Shown here: positions 44,909 through 53,794 of the stretch, in pieces
Position numbering within the stretch: the first letter of the stretch is position 1
Layout: each line of letters opens with the position of its first letter
Assembly: GCF_006170445.1 (NCBI RefSeq)
Contig: NZ_VCNA01000012.1
Span: forward strand, 92,047-156,046
Direction: 5' to 3'
DNA from: Brevibacillus dissolubilis
GTDB lineage: Bacteria > Bacillota > Bacilli > Brevibacillales > Brevibacillaceae
DNA: 64,000 nt
The notes under the pieces: model-generated
What the model saw: only the letters and a program-made list of their open reading frames with translations
Told to the model about the DNA's origin: nothing
The model's database searches: none
Translations under genes and position numbers: made by a program

Positions 44909-46291
44909 ATGAGCGTCACTATGGACAAAATCGTAGCACTCGCCAAGCACCGCGGCTTTGTTTTCCCGGGTTCTGAAGTATACGGCGGTCTCGCCAACAC
45001 ATGGGACTATGGCCCACTCGGCGTTGAGCTGAAAAACAACATCAAAAAAGCTTGGTGGAAAAAATTCATCCAGGAATCCCCATACAACGTAGGTCTTGAT
45101 GCAGCGATCCTGATGAACCCGCGCGCTTGGGTCGCATCTGGTCACGTCGGCAACTTCAACGACCCAATGATCGACTGTAAAGAATGTAAAGCCCGCCACC
45201 GCGCAGACAAACTGATCGAAGATGCTCTTCAGGCTAAAGGCATCGAGATGATCGTCGACGGTCTTTCTTTTGACCAGATGGCGAACCTCATCCAAGAGCA
45301 CAACATCGCTTGCCCAGAGTGCGGCAGCCACAGCTTCACCGAAATCCGTCAGTTCAACCTGATGTTCAAAACCTTCCAAGGTGTAACCGAATCCAGCACC
45401 AACGAAATCTTCCTGCGTCCTGAGACGGCACAAGGTATTTTCGTTAACTTCAAGAACGTACAGCGCACCATGCGCAAAAAGCTTCCATTCGGTATCGGCC
45501 AGATCGGTAAGAGCTTCCGTAACGAAATCACCCCTGGTAACTTCACGTTCCGTACCCGTGAGTTCGAACAGATGGAGCTTGAATTCTTCTGCAAACCAGG
45601 CGAAGACCTCAAATGGCACGAGTTCTGGAAAAACACCTGCTTTGACTGGCTGCTCAAGCTTGGTATCAAAGAAGAAAACATCCGCATGCGCGACCACGAA
45701 GCAGACGAGCTGTCCCACTACTCCAACGCAACTTCTGACATCGAGTACAAATTCCCGTTCGGCTGGGGTGAACTCTGGGGTATCGCAGACCGTACTGACT
45801 TCGACCTCAAACAGCACGCAGAACACTCTGGTGAAGACTTCCAATACATCGAGCCAGAAACCAACGAGCGCTACATCCCATACTGCATCGAGCCATCCCT
45901 TGGTGCTGACCGCGTGACGCTCTCCTTCCTGATCGATGCCTATGAAGAGCAAGAACTCGGCGAAGGCGACAGCCGTACCGTGCTGCACTTCCACCCGGCA
46001 CTCGCACCGTTCAAAGCAGCGATCCTCCCGCTCTCCAAAAAGCTGTCTGAGTCTGCAACTAAGGTGTTCGAAGACCTCTCCAAAGACTTCATGGTAGACT
46101 TCGACGATGCGGGCTCCATCGGTAAACGTTACCGCCGCCACGACGAGATCGGTACTCCATTCTGCATCACCTATGACTTCGATTCCGAGCAAGACCAGCA
46201 AGTGACTGTGCGTGACCGCGATACTATGGAACAAGTTCGTCTGCCAATTAGCGAGCTGAAGGCTTATATCCAAGAGAAAATGCAGTTTTAA
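44909..46291 (+). CDS. glyS: Glycyl-tRNA synthetase, alpha2 type
   Basis: 460 residues, ATG after AAAGGAGAGAATGAATC. Class II enzyme of the dimeric (eukaryote/archaea/Gram-positive) type: motif 1 region [18 protein letters not shown], motif 2 [33 protein letters not shown], motif 3 [13 protein letters not shown]. An inserted Cys cluster [13 protein letters not shown] and CPECGS probably binds zinc. The anticodon-binding domain fills the last ~100 residues. Controlled by the glycine T-box. Confidence 0.96.
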   Translation: MSVTMDKIVALAKHRGFVFPGSEVYGGLANTWDYGPLGVELKNNIKKAWWKKFIQESPYNVGLDAAILMNPRAWVASGHVGNFNDPMIDCKECKARHRADKLIEDALQAKGIEMIVDGLSFDQMANLIQEHNIACPECGSHSFTEIRQFNLMFKTFQGVTESSTNEIFLRPETAQGIFVNFKNVQRTMRKKLPFGIGQIGKSFRNEITPGNFTFRTREFEQMELEFFCKPGEDLKWHEFWKNTCFDWLLKLGIKEENIRMRDHEADELSHYSNATSDIEYKFPFGWGELWGIADRTDFDLKQHAEHSGEDFQYIEPETNERYIPYCIEPSLGADRVTLSFLIDAYEEQELGEGDSRTVLHFHPALAPFKAAILPLSKKLSESATKVFEDLSKDFMVDFDDAGSIGKRYRRHDEIGTPFCITYDFDSEQDQQVTVRDRDTMEQVRLPISELKAYIQEKMQF

Positions 46292-46304
46292 GTAAGCTTG
46301 ATGC

Positions 46305-46337
46305 AAGGGGCTGTCCATTAGTGGGCAGCCTTTTTAT
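46305..46337 (+). terminator. Terminator of glyS
   Basis: GGCTGTCC and GGGCAGCC arms around ATTAGT, followed by TTTTTATTT. Confidence 0.85.
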
Positions 46338-46357
46338 TTGGGAGGTGGCTCTGGCAG

Positions 46358-46441
46358 GAGCGTGAGAGGGAACTGTTTTCCAGTCGCCTTTCCCTCTCTT
46401 CGTTCGGCCGGTCTCCTTACAAACAGTTTCCTCTCACGCTC
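46358..46441. repeat. Palindromic repeat element, copy A
   Basis: Left arm 46358-46378 (GAGCGTGAGAGG then GAACTGTTT) pairs with right arm 46421-46441 over 21 positions with a single G-T wobble. The 42-base core contains CAGTCGCCTTTCCC and GCCGGTCTCCTTAC. The core is repeated in reverse complement in copy B at 46674-46760. Four arm positions differ between the copies, and in each case the partner base also differs so that pairing is kept. It lies just after the glyS terminator. Could be a mobile REP/MITE-like element or a structured RNA. Confidence 0.8.
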
Positions 46442-46562
46442 TTCCACAGTCAGACCATAGTAATAAAGAGGGCCAAACCGATGGAATAGCGTTACAACAA
46501 TGTTTATGAAGCTGATAGGGACTTAAAATGAATTCAGGCCTCTTACGGTGTATAAAGCAAAA

Positions 46563-46612
46563 AGCCCTTGATTCCAGTACGAAATAGCTGGGATCAAGGG
46601 CATTCTTTTTTC
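46563..46612. terminator. Bidirectional terminator between the two repeat copies
   Basis: GCCCTTGATTCCAG and CTGGGATCAAGGGC form a 14-position stem with one wobble, with T runs on either strand (ATTCTTTTTT; on the minus strand GGGCTTTTTG). It probably ends the minus-strand STAS operon. The rest of 46338-46777 holds the two repeats and no gene. Confidence 0.8.
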
Positions 46613-46673
46613 ATTATTTAGGTCTCTTCATCTATTACATAATCCTTCAACGGAAGAGGTTGTGTGTCCGCCT

Positions 46674-46760
46674 GGAGTGTGAGAAGCATCTGTTTGTAAG
46701 GAGACCGGCCCCTCGCACGAGGGGGAAAGGCGACTGAAAAACAGATGCTTCTCACACTCC
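46674..46760. repeat. Palindromic repeat element, copy B (inverted)
   Basis: Left arm 46674-46695 (GGAGTGTGAGAAG then CATCTGTTT) and right arm 46739-46760 are perfect complements over 22 bases. The 43-base core is the reverse complement of copy A's core with changes in its middle, and has its own CCCCTCG/GAGGGG hairpin. It ends 17 bases from the stop codon of the minus-strand STAS gene. Confidence 0.8.
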
Positions 46761-46777
46761 CCCGCCGGAGACCCCAC

Positions 46778-47083
46778 CTATTCCGTAACCGCAAACACCC
46801 GGTTCAAATGCGTAATCTCCAACAAATCCGAGATCGTCTGATTAATCGCCCGCAGATTCAGGTACCCGCCGCGTTCCTTCGCCCGTTTATATACACCAAC
46901 CAGCACCCCGAGACAGGAGCTGTCCATATACTGCACGTGGGACAGATCAACCGTAATCTTGTTGTTTCCTTTATCCAACTCGCCTAACAGTGCATTCCGC
47001 AGGATGGTGGATTCTTCAATGTAGATTCTCTCCTTGCATATTTTTATGATCGTCGTTTCTTGATCATAAACGATCTCAATCAT
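46778..47083 (-). CDS. STAS-domain anti-sigma factor antagonist (RsbV/SpoIIAA-like)
   Basis: 101 residues on the minus strand; ATG 47083 has AGGAG about 10 bases upstream, while ATG 47104 overlaps the upstream gene without a site. STAS fold with the phospho-acceptor region VQYMDSSCLGVLVGVYKRA (Ser in DSSCLG). Unphosphorylated, such proteins bind the kinase and free its target sigma factor or regulator. Encoded directly after its presumed kinase. Confidence 0.87.
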   Translation of the reverse strand: MIEIVYDQETTIIKICKERIYIEESTILRNALLGELDKGNNKITVDLSHVQYMDSSCLGVLVGVYKRAKERGGYLNLRAINQTISDLLEITHLNRVFAVTE

Positions 47084-47096
47084 GAGGGGTGGTCTC

Positions 47097-47522
47097 CTAA
47101 CCATTAGGGAAATTTTTGATCAGCAAAAGCTGGTTGGACTCTCTTCCCACAAGCACACGATCAAACACCTTGGAGATAATGAGCAGACCCCGGCCAGATT
47201 CGCCGTAGAGCGCGGTATCGTCCGGGGTATAGTCATCCTTCTGAAGTGAGGCGAAGTCGATGCGTTGCAAGCCGGTCCCTTCGTCTTGAATCCGTAACAG
47301 GAGTCTTTTTTGGTTTTGAATCGATAGCTTGATCTCTACCCTTTTGGCCGGGTCCATACGGCAGCCGTGGACGAGCGCATTGTAGATGGCTTCATTGGCA
47401 GCGATGAAGACGAGGCTGGCCTGCTCACCCGCGTACGCTTCCAGATAGATTTGCATACAGTCACGTGTCACCTGATATCCTTTGAGATCATGAAAGCTCA
47501 TGTGGAGGGTGTTCGTTCTCAT
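47097..47522 (-). CDS. Serine-kinase-type anti-sigma factor (RsbW-like HATPase)
   Basis: 141 residues, minus strand. GHKL ATPase with N box AANEAIYNALVHG, G1 QDEGTGL and G2 YGESGRGLLIISKVFD. This matches RsbW/SpoIIAB-type kinases that phosphorylate the STAS partner and bind a sigma factor. No sigma factor gene is adjacent; the operon instead starts with an EAL-domain gene, so the output may be something other than a sigma factor. 13 bases after the EAL stop. Confidence 0.87.
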   Translation of the reverse strand: MRTNTLHMSFHDLKGYQVTRDCMQIYLEAYAGEQASLVFIAANEAIYNALVHGCRMDPAKRVEIKLSIQNQKRLLLRIQDEGTGLQRIDFASLQKDDYTPDDTALYGESGRGLLIISKVFDRVLVGRESNQLLLIKNFPNG

Positions 47523-47535
47523 TCCGTATGTCCTT

Positions 47536-48831
47536 TCAGCTAAAGTAGACGGGGGAGTAGGTTTCGATGAAGGACAGGATATCGTCTTCGGGCAGAGGCT
47601 TGCTGAACAGATAGCCTTGGAGCTGGCTGCATCCGAGGCTGCGCAGGATTTCCAGCTGGCGGGGATTTTCTACACCCTCTGCGACGATTTCGAGGTCCAA
47701 CTTTTTGGAGATCCCGACGATGGAGCGGATGATGAGCTGGTCTACCTCGCGTTCCTCCAGATTCATCACGAAGGCACGGTCGATTTTTAAGACATCCAGC
47801 GGCAGCTGCTGCAGATATTGCAGGGAGGAGTAACCAGTGCCGAAGTCGTCGAGATAGACTTTGATGCCCATGTCACGCAATGTATGAAGCTGTTCGATCA
47901 CATATTCCAGATCATAGAGGTTGATGTTTTCCGTGATCTCCAAGCCCAGCCGGTGAGTCGGAATCGGATTGGCTGCGAGCAGGTTCTGTATGTAGGGAAG
48001 CAGATTGCCGGATAGCAGCTGCTCTGCCGAGACGTTGATGGTGATCGAGATGTCGAGATTCTTGGACTGCAGGAGGCTGAGAAAACGAACCCCTTTTTCC
48101 AAAACAATCTCGCCGAGCAGGTGAATCAGTCCGTTCTCTTCAGCGAGAGAGACGAATTCGCCGGGAGGGACGAGGCCCATCAGCGGGTGATCCCAGCGGA
48201 CGAGGCCTTCTAGACTGATGATCCGTCCAGTGTGGGCGCAGATCTTGGGCTGATAGTAGAGCAGGAATTCTTTATTTTTCACGGCGTCAATCAGGTTGTT
48301 TTCATAGAAAACCTTCTTGAACAGCAGTGCATTTGTTTCGGGGGTGAAGACACCGACCCGCTTGATTTTCTCATTCTTGAGATAATAGCTGGCAGCCTCC
48401 GCGTTTTTGAGCAGGGTTTCAAGGTCAGAACCGTCGTCAGGGAGGACGGACAGCCCGACTTTTGCCTGCAGATAAAATTCATAAGCGGCAAACCGCAGCG
48501 GCTCCGCGAAAAGATTGATGACCCCCTCGGCAAACTGCTGGAGGGTGAGGCCGTCCTGTTCTGCATAATACAGATAGTACTTGGTCTCTTGGATCGAGAA
48601 GTAATGTCCCAATCCGGTGGTGTATGCCGTTAAGCGCTTGTTCACCTTCTGGAAGGCTTGGCGAACGACAGAAAACCCGTAGGTACTGTGAATCCGGGTC
48701 AAGCCACCGAGGTGCAGCACAAAAATTCCGATTTTCGTCTGTTGATGCTGTTGTTTGAGGAGGTGGAACGCCTCTACCGCTTCATTGAACGCAGTGGGGA
48801 ACAGCATTTCCGTTTGTTGGTTCTCGTTCAT
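47536..48831 (-). CDS. EAL-domain c-di-GMP phosphodiesterase with degenerate GGDEF
   Basis: 431 residues, minus strand, ATG with AAGGAG upstream. Residues ~15-165 resemble a GGDEF domain that has lost GGDEF (SIQETKYYLYY in its place). Residues ~185-430 are an EAL domain: SLEGLVRWDHP (EGL for EAL), INVSAEQL, LEITENINLYD, LDDFGTGYSSL, LKIDRAFV and IVAEGVEN. The usual metal- and substrate-binding Glu, Asn, Asp-Asp, Lys and Glu are present, so it can be active. No transmembrane helix or other sensor domain is seen. First gene of an operon with the RsbW/STAS pair. Confidence 0.9.
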   Translation of the reverse strand: MNENQQTEMLFPTAFNEAVEAFHLLKQQHQQTKIGIFVLHLGGLTRIHSTYGFSVVRQAFQKVNKRLTAYTTGLGHYFSIQETKYYLYYAEQDGLTLQQFAEGVINLFAEPLRFAAYEFYLQAKVGLSVLPDDGSDLETLLKNAEAASYYLKNEKIKRVGVFTPETNALLFKKVFYENNLIDAVKNKEFLLYYQPKICAHTGRIISLEGLVRWDHPLMGLVPPGEFVSLAEENGLIHLLGEIVLEKGVRFLSLLQSKNLDISITINVSAEQLLSGNLLPYIQNLLAANPIPTHRLGLEITENINLYDLEYVIEQLHTLRDMGIKVYLDDFGTGYSSLQYLQQLPLDVLKIDRAFVMNLEEREVDQLIIRSIVGISKKLDLEIVAEGVENPRQLEILRSLGCSQLQGYLFSKPLPEDDILSFIETYSPVYFS

Positions 48832-48967
48832 TATGGCTCCTTATGTTTGGAAAGGATGTTACTACCATTATCGGCATATTTATAAAATTTTTTAGTACTT
48901 TTTTATTAGGTTAGGCAGAAGTTTCATGTGGGTATATAGTACTAAAAGAATGGAATTCGCGTCATAA

Positions 48968-48996
48968 TTGACTTTTTCCGACAGATAGGATATAAA
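48968..48996 (+). promoter_or_regulatory. Promoter of the ileS T-box transcript
   Basis: TTGACT (48968-48973) and TATAAA (48991-48996) with a 17-base spacer, just upstream of the T-box leader. Confidence 0.75.
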
Positions 48997-49014
48997 GAAT
49001 AGTAATTGGATACC

Positions 49015-49349
49015 CGACTTACATTCTGTGAAGAGAACGAGTACGTTATGTGCCTGATCCCAAGAGAGTTGGCACCCCGCTGAAAGCCAATGTTCAAGCC
49101 CTAACGGAAAATCATCTCTGAGAAGTAAGGCCGAACCCGTCATGCTGGCATGCCGCAAGTAAGCTTTACCGGTTGTCCCCCGTTACAGGGAACGCGTATG
49201 AAGTCGTACGTTGGTCGAGTGCCACGGCTGCTCTATGTTTGGTTGACAGCGGTTTTGTCAAGCATGGTAATAGGGATTAGAGCTGTGGAACAAGGGTGGT
49301 AACGCGAGAAAGCACATCTCGTCCCTTATGGGGGGCGGGATTTTTTTAT
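49015..49349 (+). promoter_or_regulatory. T-box leader (isoleucine) of ileS
   Basis: T-box core AAGGGTGGTAACGCG at 49292-49306. The specifier codon is ATC (Ile) at 49111-49113 in CGGAAAATCATCTCTG, the same relative context as the GGC of the glyS leader. The terminator ATCTCGTCCC...GGGCGGGAT (about 49316-49341) runs into TTTTTTT. Uncharged tRNA-Ile should permit read-through. Confidence 0.92.
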
Positions 49350-49395
49350 TGCCATCATTTCATTAATATATCAGTTCGAAAGGATGACGCTCTGC

Positions 49396-52300
49396 ATGAA
49401 ACGCATTGATGTCAAAGAAAAAGCACGCGACAGAGAACTGCGCGTATTGGAACAATGGCGCACCGAAGATACTTTTGCCAAATCAATCGAGAACCGCGAA
49501 GGCAAGCCGCACTTCGTATTTTATGAAGGCCCCCCAACTGCCAATGGACGCCCACACATCGGTCACGTACTGGGCCGCGTACTCAAGGACTTCATCTGCC
49601 GCTACAAAACCATGGACGGCTACAAGGTTCTGCGTAAAGCAGGCTGGGACACACATGGTCTGCCGGTAGAACTCGGCGTAGAAAAAGAGCTGGGCATCTC
49701 CGGTAAGCAAGAGATCGAAAAATATGGTGTGCGTGAATTCGTTGAGAAGTGTAAGGACAGCGTATTCGCCTATGAAAAACAATGGCGCGAGCTGACCGAA
49801 GCGATCGGGTACTGGACCGACATGGATCATCCATATGTCACCCTCGATAACAACTACATCGAGAGCGTCTGGAACATCCTCTCCACCATCCACCAAAAAG
49901 GTCTGCTCTACAAAGGTCACCGCGTAAGCCCGTACTGCCCGGATTGCCAGACTACGCTCAGCTCCCACGAGGTGGCACAAGGCTACGAGGATGTCAAAGA
50001 CCTCAGCTGTACAGCCAAATTCCGCAGCAAAGACTCTGACGATGTATTCATCGCATGGACGACCACACCATGGACGCTTCCTGCCAACGCAGCACTTGCG
50101 ATGAACAATGACATCGAGTACGCACGCGTGAAGCAAAACGGTGAGACTTATGTCGTAGCGAAAGCGCTCGTTGAGAAGCTGTTCGAAGGCGAATACGAAG
50201 TGGTATCCACCCACAAAGGTTCTGAATTCGTCGGCATGAGCTATGAGGCGCCATTCCCATATGTAGAATTCAACAACGGTCACCGCGTCATCGATGCTGA
50301 TTATGTCAGCGACACCAGCGGTACCGGTATCGTACACATCTCCCCGGCGCACGGTGAAGACGACTACAAAGCAGCCAAAGCACACGGCATCAACGTCGTG
50401 AACGTCGTCGACCTGTCCGGTAAATACACAGCGGAAGTGACTCCGTTCGCAGGCCGTTTTGTTAAAGACTGTGATGTCGATATCGTCAAATCCCTCGCAG
50501 AACGCAACCTGCTCTTCTCCAAAGAGAAATATGAGCATAGCTATCCATTCTGCTGGCGTTGTAAATCTCCACTGCTCTACTATGCAATGGAGAGCTGGTT
50601 CATCAAAACAACTGCGATCAAGGATCAGCTGATCGCCAACAACCAAACCGTTGAATGGTTCCCAGGTCACCTGCGCGACGGCCGCTTCGGTAAGTTCCTC
50701 GAAGATCTCGTCGATTGGAACATCAGCCGTAACCGCTACTGGGGTACTCCGCTCAACGTATGGATCTGCCAAGACTGCAACCATGAGTATTCACCGAGCA
50801 GCCATGCAGATCTGCGTGCCCATGCGATCGGTGATGTACCGGCAGACCTTGAGCTGCACAAACCATATGTAGATGAAGTAAAACTCAAGTGTGACAAATG
50901 TTCCGGCACCATGGAGCGCACCTCCGAGGTGATCGACGTATGGTTCGACTCCGGTTCCATGCCATTTGCCCAACACCACTATCCATTCGAGAACCAAGAA
51001 ACCTTCGAAAAACAATATCCGGCAGATATCATCTGTGAAGGTGTCGACCAGACACGCGGCTGGTTCTTCTCGCTGCTTGCGGTATCTACCCTCTACACAG
51101 GTAAAGCTCCATATAAACAAGTTCTCTCCACAGGTCACGTCCTGGACGAAAACGGACAAAAGATGTCCAAATCCAAAGGCAACGTAATCGACCCATGGGA
51201 AATCATCGGAGAGTATGGGACAGACGCATTCCGCTGGGCACTGCTCTCTGACTCTGCTCCTTGGAACTCCAAGCGTTTCTCCAAAGGCATCGTAGCAGAA
51301 GCGAAGTCCAAAGTGGTGGATACGCTCAACAACACCCATGCGTTCCTCGCACTGTATGCTGACATCGACAAGTTCAACCCGGCTGAACACGAGAAAAAGC
51401 CGTCCAACAACTATCTCGACCGCTGGATTCTCTCCCGCCTCAACAGCGTGCTGAAGGTAGTCAAAAAAGGCCTCGACGCCAACGACTTCCTGAACCCTGC
51501 AAAAGAAATTGAAGACTTCGTAGACGAGCTGTCCAACTGGTACATCCGCCGTTCCCGTGACCGTTTCTGGGGCAGCGGCCTGACCGAAGACAAGGTCTCC
51601 GCTTACATGACTCTGACCGAAGTACTGGTCAAAGTAAGCACCATGGTAGCACCGTTCATGCCATTCATCTCCGAAGAAATCTACAGCAACCTGACTGGCA
51701 ACGGCACAAGCGTCCACCTCGCTGACTTCCCGCAGGCAGACGAATCCGCGATCGATGAAGCACTGGAAAAAGAAATGGCTACTGCACGCTCCATCGTTGA
51801 GCTGGCGCGTAACGTGCGCAACGAGACAGGTATCAAGACCCGTCAGCCACTCTCTGAGCTGATCGTCTCCCTCGATGCTGACTTCAACCTTGCAGGCTAC
51901 CAAGACATCATCAAAGACGAGATCAACGTCAAAGAAATCCGCATCGAAAACGATGATGCAGGCTTCGTCAACTTCTCCCTCAAGCTCAACCTCAAAGTCG
52001 GCGGCCCGAAATACGGCAAAAACGTCGGCGCGATCCAAGGCCACCTCAAAGGTCTGGATGCAGCAGGGGCTAAAGCGGTTGTGGAGAGCGGCGAGCTTAC
52101 CCTGACCACTCCGGCAGGTGAGACCCTGACGATTCCAAAAGAAGACCTGCTGATCGAAAAAACAGCAAAAGAAGGCTTCGCTTCCGCATCCAACGCCAAC
52201 ATGACCGTTGCGCTCAACACCACGATCACCCGTGAGCTGGAGCAAGAGGGTCTCGTGCGTGAAGTAGTGCGTGCGATCCAAGACTACCGCAAGAAAAAAG

Positions 52301-52488
52301 ACCTGCCGATCGAAGCGCGTGTCAACATCGTCCTCGATGTAGATGCCGAGCTCAAAGAAGCACTTGAGTCCTTCGAAGGAGTCCTCCGTGAAAACGTTCT
52401 GCTCAACACCGTCTCCTATGACAAAGCAGACAACATGGAAGTCGTCTCCCTTGGCGACCGCCAAATCGGTATGCTGATCAGCCTGTAA
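49396..52488 (+). CDS. ileS: Isoleucyl-tRNA synthetase, type 2 (long form)
   Basis: 1030 residues from ATG 49396; GAAAGGA lies 12 bases upstream, and ATG 49384 would overlap it. Class I enzyme with GPPTANGRPHIGH (HIGH) near residue 50 and KMSKSKGNVID near 595. The editing domain includes WTTTPWTLPANAAL and GTGIVHISPAHGEDD. The sequence VSPYCPDCQTTLSSHEVAQGYEDVKD and the lack of a C-terminal zinc finger indicate the type 2 (eukaryote-like) IleRS. Type 2 enzymes are known to tolerate mupirocin. Controlled by the isoleucine T-box. Confidence 0.95.
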   Translation: MKRIDVKEKARDRELRVLEQWRTEDTFAKSIENREGKPHFVFYEGPPTANGRPHIGHVLGRVLKDFICRYKTMDGYKVLRKAGWDTHGLPVELGVEKELGISGKQEIEKYGVREFVEKCKDSVFAYEKQWRELTEAIGYWTDMDHPYVTLDNNYIESVWNILSTIHQKGLLYKGHRVSPYCPDCQTTLSSHEVAQGYEDVKDLSCTAKFRSKDSDDVFIAWTTTPWTLPANAALAMNNDIEYARVKQNGETYVVAKALVEKLFEGEYEVVSTHKGSEFVGMSYEAPFPYVEFNNGHRVIDADYVSDTSGTGIVHISPAHGEDDYKAAKAHGINVVNVVDLSGKYTAEVTPFAGRFVKDCDVDIVKSLAERNLLFSKEKYEHSYPFCWRCKSPLLYYAMESWFIKTTAIKDQLIANNQTVEWFPGHLRDGRFGKFLEDLVDWNISRNRYWGTPLNVWICQDCNHEYSPSSHADLRAHAIGDVPADLELHKPYVDEVKLKCDKCSGTMERTSEVIDVWFDSGSMPFAQHHYPFENQETFEKQYPADIICEGVDQTRGWFFSLLAVSTLYTGKAPYKQVLSTGHVLDENGQKMSKSKGNVIDPWEIIGEYGTDAFRWALLSDSAPWNSKRFSKGIVAEAKSKVVDTLNNTHAFLALYADIDKFNPAEHEKKPSNNYLDRWILSRLNSVLKVVKKGLDANDFLNPAKEIEDFVDELSNWYIRRSRDRFWGSGLTEDKVSAYMTLTEVLVKVSTMVAPFMPFISEEIYSNLTGNGTSVHLADFPQADESAIDEALEKEMATARSIVELARNVRNETGIKTRQPLSELIVSLDADFNLAGYQDIIKDEINVKEIRIENDDAGFVNFSLKLNLKVGGPKYGKNVGAIQGHLKGLDAAGAKAVVESGELTLTTPAGETLTIPKEDLLIEKTAKEGFASASNANMTVALNTTITRELEQEGLVREVVRAIQDYRKKKDLPIEARVNIVLDVDAELKEALESFEGVLRENVLLNTVSYDKADNMEVVSLGDRQIGMLISL

Positions 52489-52495
52489 TCAACGA

Positions 52496-52540
52496 AAAAG
52501 CTGCTCTCCTCCATCAAAAGAGGCGGGCAGCTTTTCCTGT
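52496..52540 (+). terminator. Terminator of ileS
   Basis: AAAAGCTGC/GGGCAGCTTTT arms with inner TCCTCC/GAGGCG pairing and a T-rich tail. Confidence 0.8.
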
Positions 52541-52618
52541 TTCTTTTTACTTTATTTCTTTCTGATTAAAAATGTATAATGTTGTTGCACTATTTGGAAA
52601 AAAAGGATGGTAGACAAC

Positions 52619-53779
52619 ATGAATGAGCAAGCACTTGTGGCGATGCGCCGCGAATCGCGGTTTCGCCTGATCGGTGCATTCATCCTGACCTTGGCATGTC
52701 TTGCCACGTTTTATGGCTTTGGCTGGGATACAGAATGGCACGCAGATGTGGGACCAGATACCTTTTGGACGGAGCCGCATGCCCTGATCTATTCGGGGAT
52801 GGGGGGCGCTGGATTTATCAGCCTGTTTATGGTGATGGCCACTACCCGCAAGTTTCGGCGGAAGGTAGAGGGTGTCGATGAGAACACGACCACCCCGTTT
52901 ATCGGTGGACATGCTCCGATGGGCTTTTTCTTCGCAGGCTTTGGTTCGCTTTCGGTATTCATCGGGGGGTGCTATGACCTGTGGTGGCACGAGATTTACG
53001 GATTTGATGTGACATTGTTTTCGCCACCGCATTTTGGTTTGATTTTTGGCGGATTGTTGTACGGAGTAGGCGGGGCGTATGTCTATGCCTCCGAGGTCAA
53101 TCGGGCGAGGGTGCATGGGCTGAAGCTGTACGAACGCTTAGCGACACTGGGATTCATCCTGCAGATCGGGATTCCGCTGTCTACGTCGATGGTATTCATG
53201 GTCGTCTGTCTCGATGAGGTTCCGCAGCTCGCCGGCCTGTCTACCTATACGATGCTGGGGGCTGTGGTGGTGCCGCTCGGCTTGATGCTGGCGGCTTCCT
53301 TTATCCGCCGGACAGGGGCAGTCACACTGACAGGCTTGTGCGTGCTGACGCTCAAATGGACGGGGATGTCCTACTCGATCTGGTCGGTCAAATGGCTGGC
53401 CAACGAGCTGCAATTACCGTACAAGGAAGATGCTTTGTTTTTGCCGCTGGTGACGGGCTTTATGCTGGAGTACATCGTGGTCGTGGCAATCATCATGGAT
53501 GTGATTTTATATCTGGGGGAAAAATTCGGCTGGTCGCGCCGCACAGCAGTCAGCTTGGCGGGAGCAGTTGGTATGTTCACGAGCAGTCTGATTGATACCG
53601 ACTGGATCCGCAAATTTACGCTCTACCTCAACACAAGCAAACCGGAGCAGACCGAGACGATACTCGCTGCGATCCAGCAGGGCTTCTGGCTGACCGCAGC
53701 GGTATCGGCCGTCATCGCCGCCATAGTAGCATGGCTGGGCTGGCGAATCGGCATTGCATTCCGCTATACGGACAGATAG
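52619..53779 (+). CDS. His-rich polytopic membrane protein, unknown function
   Basis: 386 residues from ATG 52619, with AAGGATGG 10 bases upstream. About ten hydrophobic helices. Conserved-looking histidines and acids lie at helix ends: DTEWHADVGPD, TEPHALIYSGMG, GGHAPMGFF, DLWWHEIYGFDVTLFSPPHFGL. Such placement suggests a membrane metal or heme site. I do not recognise the family. It is followed after 15 bases by a gene for a signal-peptide protein with a C-terminal helix, probably its partner. Confidence 0.65.
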   Translation: MNEQALVAMRRESRFRLIGAFILTLACLATFYGFGWDTEWHADVGPDTFWTEPHALIYSGMGGAGFISLFMVMATTRKFRRKVEGVDENTTTPFIGGHAPMGFFFAGFGSLSVFIGGCYDLWWHEIYGFDVTLFSPPHFGLIFGGLLYGVGGAYVYASEVNRARVHGLKLYERLATLGFILQIGIPLSTSMVFMVVCLDEVPQLAGLSTYTMLGAVVVPLGLMLAASFIRRTGAVTLTGLCVLTLKWTGMSYSIWSVKWLANELQLPYKEDALFLPLVTGFMLEYIVVVAIIMDVILYLGEKFGWSRRTAVSLAGAVGMFTSSLIDTDWIRKFTLYLNTSKPEQTETILAAIQQGFWLTAAVSAVIAAIVAWLGWRIGIAFRYTDR

Positions 53780-53794
53780 GAGGGGGGAGACATC

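Noticed and set aside
44834..46318. 494-codon antisense frame over glyS
   Set aside because: Complete overlap with an unambiguous glycyl-tRNA synthetase; no domain content.
47084..47104. Upstream ATG 47104 for the STAS gene
   Set aside because: It overlaps the end of the kinase gene and has no ribosome binding site, whereas ATG 47083 follows AGGAG.
50791..52464. 557-codon antisense frame over ileS
   Set aside because: Shadow caused by codon bias of a certain gene.
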